Below, one piece after another: positions 60,457-64,000 of a stretch of DNA of 64,000 nucleotides. Source of the stretch: Acidobacteriota bacterium (lineage in GTDB: Bacteria; Acidobacteriota; Terriglobia; Acidiferrales; UBA7541); contig JABCYZ010000006.1 of NCBI GenBank assembly GCA_013289955.1, forward strand, positions 1 to 64,000. The letters run 5' to 3'. Under the pieces are notes generated by a model. It did not search any database, was not told the origin of the DNA, and was given only the letters and a program-made list of their open reading frames with translations. The position numbers and the translations under genes were made by a program. Position 1 is the first letter of the stretch; each line of letters begins with the position of its first letter.

Positions 60457-62571
60457 TCAGGAACCACCCGAAGAGCGTGTCGAGTAGCTGACTGGCCTAA
60501 GGATTTCGTAAAGATTGTTGTAGTCGTCGGTCCAGAGACGAAGCCGTGCCGGAACTTCGATGGTTTGACTGCCCGGAAAGGTCTCCGGCTTATTCAAGAA
60601 CTCCTGATTGCGCGTAACCAGCACCCAGTCGGCCGAGGAAATCATCATCGAAGCATCTTCCTCGCTCGCAATCAGCCGCGTCGGGTAATCCGCGTCCTCG
60701 GCCAGCAGTTTCACCACAGGCGCGAGGTTCAGATATGTGTTTGAGGTGTGCACCGCGAGAATACCGTCCGGCTTCAGGTGCCGGAAATATACGGCAAAGG
60801 CCTCCTTGGTGAGCAGGTGCACGGGGATAGCGTCGCCTGAAAACGCATCGACGGCCAGTACATCAAATTGTTGCGGCGGCTCGCTCTCGAGCGACAGCCG
60901 CGCATCCCCGAGAATGATTTCAGACTTTGCCGGGCTCTGTTTGAGGAACGTAAACCAGCCATTCGCGACGGCGATGACCTGCGGATTGATTTCGTAAAAG
61001 CGGAACGAGTCGCCAGGTTTTCCATAGGCGGCGAGCGTTCCCGTTCCGAGTCCAATCACTCCGACTCGCTTCGCCCCTTCGCAGCAAAATCGCAGCGCCA
61101 GACCGACACCCGATCTCCTGCCGTAGTACGTCGTGGGGTTGCGATTTTCCGGGAAGGAAAGATATTGCGCGCCGTGCTGGATCGTTCCGTGAACCAAGCT
61201 CCGGTACGGCAATTTGAGGCCGGTGTTGAATTCCTGAATGCGGAGCGCCCCATAAAAATTGCGCATCCTTCTGACGGTGTCTTCTCCGGTCTCTCGAATG
61301 TTCAGCACCAGCACTGCTCCCATCGCGATGGCCATACCGGCCCAGAAAATTCGCGCCCACCAGCCTTCGCCCCAGAGCACAATGGCTGCTAAAACAGCCG
61401 TGAGCAGCAGAATGATCGGCAGTTCGTAAACCCCGGAAAGGATGTGTGGAGCGAGCAAGCCAACAGAGACCGCGCCAAGCGCGCCTCCGAGCGCGATAGT
61501 CAAATAAAACGAGGTGAGGTAGCGAACCTGAGGCTTTCGCTGAACGAGTTCGCCATGACAAAAGAGACAAGCAACAAAAAGCGTCCCGCAGAAAAGCGGC
61601 ACGCTGATCTGAATTGCGTGCGTGACGGAAGCATCATGGATGGCGTAACCGGCGCAGCCCAACGCGACGGCGAGAAGCCGTGCCACAAACCAGCGCCCGT
61701 AGAACTGGCGTTTCGCAAAGACCAGAGCGAACGAAAGGAGGTAGAGAGCGAGAGGCACAACCCACAAGAGCGGCACGGGAGCGACATTCTGCGAAAGGTG
61801 ATTCGTCACCGCGAGTAGCATCATCGAGCCGCATGCGGAAAAACTCAGCCAGAGCAGTTTGCTGCCTAACGCGGGCGGAGTGTCTCCTGCCGGTGCTTCC
61901 CGTTCCGTCGCTTCAGGAGTTTCGTTTCGAAGGAACGCTTGCGGCATGTAGTTGCGGCTGAGCCACGCGGAGAGCGCGCAGCAGATTACGAAGAGTCCGT
62001 AAAGGGAAGACCAGAGGATAGATTGCTCGCGAGAAGAAAGGCGCGGTTCGATCAGAAACGGAAAGCTGAGAAGTGCGAGAAGGGAAGCGAGATTGGAGAG
62101 AGCAAAAAGAGGATAGGGCGAACGGCCGGAGGCGCGGCGGGCGTACCACGTTTGCAGCAGCGGGCTTGTGGCGCTGAGCAAAACAAACGGCAGGCCGAGC
62201 GAAAACGTGAGCAGGCCGAGGATGCGCCAGGCTGGATCGATTTCTACATGCGAGCGCCAGAATATTTCGGGCGCGATCGGCAACCACATCAGGCTGACGA
62301 GAAGAAGTCCCAGGTGGAGGACGGATTGGCGCTGTGGTACAAGGCGACGAATCGTGGCGTCGGCGTAGAGATAGCCGAGAAGAAGCGCCGATTGAAAAAA
62401 GACCAGGCATATCGCCCAGACGGCGGCGGAACCTCCGAACCAGGGAAGAATTAGTTTGGCGAAGAGCGGTTCGATCAGAAAGAGAAGAAAAGCCCCGAGA
62501 AAAATCGTTGCGGCGAATAAAAGCCTCTGCCATGGCGGCAAGGAGTCGGGCGTTTCGGCAGAGCTGTGCAT
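60457..62571 (-). CDS. Fused membrane / spermidine-synthase-like protein
   Basis: A 704-residue protein. The N-terminal part (about 15-425) has around ten to twelve membrane segments in an MFS-like or DUF-type arrangement. The C-terminal domain (about 470-690) has a SAM-type fold of the spermidine-synthase family with VGVIGLGTGTLAAYG, FRFYEINPQV and ILGDARLSL, then the DVLAVDAFSGDAIPVHLLT block. Enzymatic spermidine synthases use similar motifs, but the fused versions are uncharacterised. Putrescine is made by genes elsewhere in this window, so a polyamine link is possible. It starts at ATG 62571, 13 bp past the Nudix stop. Confidence 0.88.
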   Translation of the reverse strand: MHSSAETPDSLPPWQRLLFAATIFLGAFLLFLIEPLFAKLILPWFGGSAAVWAICLVFFQSALLLGYLYADATIRRLVPQRQSVLHLGLLLVSLMWLPIAPEIFWRSHVEIDPAWRILGLLTFSLGLPFVLLSATSPLLQTWYARRASGRSPYPLFALSNLASLLALLSFPFLIEPRLSSREQSILWSSLYGLFVICCALSAWLSRNYMPQAFLRNETPEATEREAPAGDTPPALGSKLLWLSFSACGSMMLLAVTNHLSQNVAPVPLLWVVPLALYLLSFALVFAKRQFYGRWFVARLLAVALGCAGYAIHDASVTHAIQISVPLFCGTLFVACLFCHGELVQRKPQVRYLTSFYLTIALGGALGAVSVGLLAPHILSGVYELPIILLLTAVLAAIVLWGEGWWARIFWAGMAIAMGAVLVLNIRETGEDTVRRMRNFYGALRIQEFNTGLKLPYRSLVHGTIQHGAQYLSFPENRNPTTYYGRRSGVGLALRFCCEGAKRVGVIGLGTGTLAAYGKPGDSFRFYEINPQVIAVANGWFTFLKQSPAKSEIILGDARLSLESEPPQQFDVLAVDAFSGDAIPVHLLTKEAFAVYFRHLKPDGILAVHTSNTYLNLAPVVKLLAEDADYPTRLIASEEDASMMISSADWVLVTRNQEFLNKPETFPGSQTIEVPARLRLWTDDYNNLYEILRPVSYSTRSSGGS

Positions 62572-62584
62572 ACTCCGGGCGGAA

Positions 62585-63142
62585 TCAGGAGCGGACCAGG
62601 AAGCGCAGGTAGTACAGGATTCCGGCGACGGACTTCGCGTCGCGGATCTTGTTGCGGCGAATCATCTGTTCAATTTCGCCGTGCGTGAAAGCCTTGCAGG
62701 TGATCTTCTCGTCTTCTTCCGGCTCCGCTTCTCCGGGTGTCAGATCTTCGGCGAGAAGAATGTACATGCGCTCCTCGAGAAAACCGGGCGTGGGGAAAAT
62801 ATCTAGAAAAACGTGGAAGCGTTTGGCGCGGTAGCCGGTTTCTTCGATCAGTTCGCGGGCGGCCGCGCGTCGCGGATTTTCGCCGTTGTCGATGCGGCCT
62901 GCAACCAATTCCCAAAGGAATTGCCGCGTGGCGTGGCGATACTGGCGAATCATGACAATGCGGCCATCTGGCAGGGCGGGGAGAACGACGACCGAGCCGG
63001 GGTGCGTTATGACTTCGCGCGTGACGCGCAGGCCGCTGGGCTCGATGATCTCATCGCGGCGCAGCCCGAAGACGGGACCCTTGTAAATCATTTTGCTGCG
63101 AAGGACTCTGGCGGTGGTGCGGCTAGGTGCTTTGGGCGGCAT
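62585..63142 (-). CDS. Nudix hydrolase, ADP-ribose pyrophosphatase type
   Basis: A 185-residue enzyme starting at ATG 63142 (the open frame runs further upstream, but those codons look non-coding). The Nudix box spans 82-104: G-RIDNG-E, seven residues, then RELIEETGY. The preceding MIRQYRHATRQFLWELVAG and following FFPTPGFLEERMYILLAEDL-like blocks (here IFPTPGFLEERMYILLAEDL) are typical of ADP-ribose pyrophosphatases (NudF type). It hydrolyses ADP-ribose-like diphosphates to AMP. The stop lies 13 bp before the membrane/spermidine-synthase start, so the two are likely co-transcribed. Confidence 0.9.
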   Translation of the reverse strand: MPPKAPSRTTARVLRSKMIYKGPVFGLRRDEIIEPSGLRVTREVITHPGSVVVLPALPDGRIVMIRQYRHATRQFLWELVAGRIDNGENPRRAAARELIEETGYRAKRFHVFLDIFPTPGFLEERMYILLAEDLTPGEAEPEEDEKITCKAFTHGEIEQMIRRNKIRDAKSVAGILYYLRFLVRS

Positions 63143-63250
63143 AGTCCGTACGTTTTCTCCGCCGTTATCATACACTGTAGGGACGCGATCTATCGCGCCC
63201 CTGCCGAAGCGTCGAGGCGATCGGCGAAGGCAGCTCCGAGAGAATTGGCA

Positions 63251-64000
63251 ATGCCGATCAATACCATCATCGTCGATGACGAGAAGCCGGCGCGGGAAGA
63301 ACTTGCTTTCCTGCTGAAGGCCTTTCCCGAAGTCAACGTTATCGGCCAAGGGAAGAACGGCGTGGAAGCCGTGGCGCTGATCAAGGAGCACTCACCCGAT
63401 CTCGTTTTCCTTGACGTGCAGATGCCGGGGCTCGACGGTTTTGGCGTCCTCAAGAAAATAGTCGAACGAAAAATGAAAATGCCGCACGTGGTATTTGCCA
63501 CCGCGTTCGATCAATACGCCGTGCAGGCGTTCGATGTGAACGCCGTCGATTACGTGCTGAAGCCATTCGACAAAGCGCGCATCGCGAAGGCCATTCAGCG
63601 CGCTCGAAAGATGCTCGACACGCAGACCTCGACGACCGAGCGCCTCGAGCAGCTCGTGAGCCAACTCGGCGCCGCGAAGAGCGCGCCGCAAAGAGTGAAA
63701 GTGCTGGTGCAGTCGCAGCAGCGGCTGCTGCTCGTCAATGGCGAAGACATTATTTTTGCAACGACCGACGGCAGCGCCATTGTCGTCGTGACGCGCGAGG
63801 TGGAAGGTTCGTCGAACTATCGCACGCTCGAAGAACTAAACGCCACGCTCGATTCTGAATCGTTCTGGCGCCCGCACCGCTCCTACCTCGTGAACACGCA
63901 GCACATCAAGGAAGTCGTCCCTTGGTTCAACTCCACCTTCATCCTGAAAATGAACGACAAGAAATCGACCGAAGTCCCCGTAAGCCGCGCCCAAGCCAAG
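63251..64000 (+). CDS. LytTR-type response regulator, partial at right edge
   Basis: The first 250 codons of a regulator starting at ATG 63251; the reading frame is still open at the end of the window. The receiver domain (1-120) has acidic Asp9-Asp10-Glu11, phosphoacceptor Asp55 in LVFLDVQMPG and Lys104 in YVLKPFD. A coiled linker leads to a LytTR DNA-binding domain beginning at about residue 160, with LLVNGEDIIFATTDGSAIVV, and SFWRPHRSYLVNTQHIKEVV. LytTR regulators are usually paired with a LytS-type kinase, expected beyond the edge. Confidence 0.92.
   Translation, partial: MPINTIIVDDEKPAREELAFLLKAFPEVNVIGQGKNGVEAVALIKEHSPDLVFLDVQMPGLDGFGVLKKIVERKMKMPHVVFATAFDQYAVQAFDVNAVDYVLKPFDKARIAKAIQRARKMLDTQTSTTERLEQLVSQLGAAKSAPQRVKVLVQSQQRLLLVNGEDIIFATTDGSAIVVVTREVEGSSNYRTLEELNATLDSESFWRPHRSYLVNTQHIKEVVPWFNSTFILKMNDKKSTEVPVSRAQAK

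Overview
The window reads as a chromosomal segment of an Acidobacteriota bacterium. The main evidence is a large orphan MacB/FtsX-type permease of the acidobacterial ADOP kind with no ATPase partner, together with M19 dipeptidases, a B. subtilis-type succinate dehydrogenase, a YeiH-type transporter, an ECF sigma factor followed by a glyoxalase-domain protein, and moderately GC-rich DNA. I saw no rRNA, tRNA, CRISPR array, intact insertion sequence or prophage. About 57 protein genes, including one cut by the right edge, are well supported, plus four short ORFs of varying strength.

Layout. 1-13.7 kb: an IS-end-like remnant, an ECF sigma factor with an overlapping two-domain VOC protein, two tandem membrane histidine-kinase-like genes (one lacking its ATPase domain), a secreted serine hydrolase, the ADOP permease, a helix-hairpin-helix lipoprotein, pirin, an SDR oxidoreductase and a winged-helix/nucleotidyltransferase protein. 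13.8-19 kb: small secreted and envelope proteins, ribonuclease J, a GlsB-type membrane protein and a VOC protein. 19.1-23.9 kb: a polyamine locus with agmatine deiminase, N-carbamoylputrescine amidase, a deoxyhypusine-synthase-like enzyme and pyruvoyl-dependent arginine decarboxylase. Together these give arginine to agmatine to N-carbamoylputrescine to putrescine, and probably on to homospermidine. 24.7-31.3 kb: sdhCAB, two tandem M19 dipeptidases and an exported cyclophilin.

31.4-36 kb: a sulfur operon with sulfite/nitrite reductase, two siroheme-synthesis genes, a 44-residue membrane protein and a YeiH-family transporter. It is preceded by what looks like a complete attenuation leader: a consensus promoter, a near-leaderless 31-codon ORF with six cysteine codons, and a strong intrinsic terminator before the reductase gene. 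I regard this as the most interesting element of the window. 36-42.3 kb: malate dehydrogenase, isocitrate dehydrogenase, an AhpD-like protein, glutamine synthetase and myo-inositol-phosphate synthase. 42.5-44.8 kb: a signalling cluster (PilZ, REC-PilZ, REC-histidine kinase). 45.4-64 kb: a Uup-type ABC-F ATPase, a YhiN-type flavoprotein, a beta-helix protein, a GH18 protein, a lipase, a GT39 membrane glycosyltransferase, a DUF4097 beta-solenoid protein, PolX, a nucleoside hydrolase, a cold-shock protein, a membrane/spermidine-synthase fusion, a Nudix hydrolase and a LytTR regulator running off the right edge.

Three TCA-cycle loci (sdhCAB, mdh, icd) and glutamine synthetase lie within 16 kb. 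Most gene functions rest on motifs and overall resemblance to families; no database search was possible. Promoters, operators and RNA structures were found by eye.
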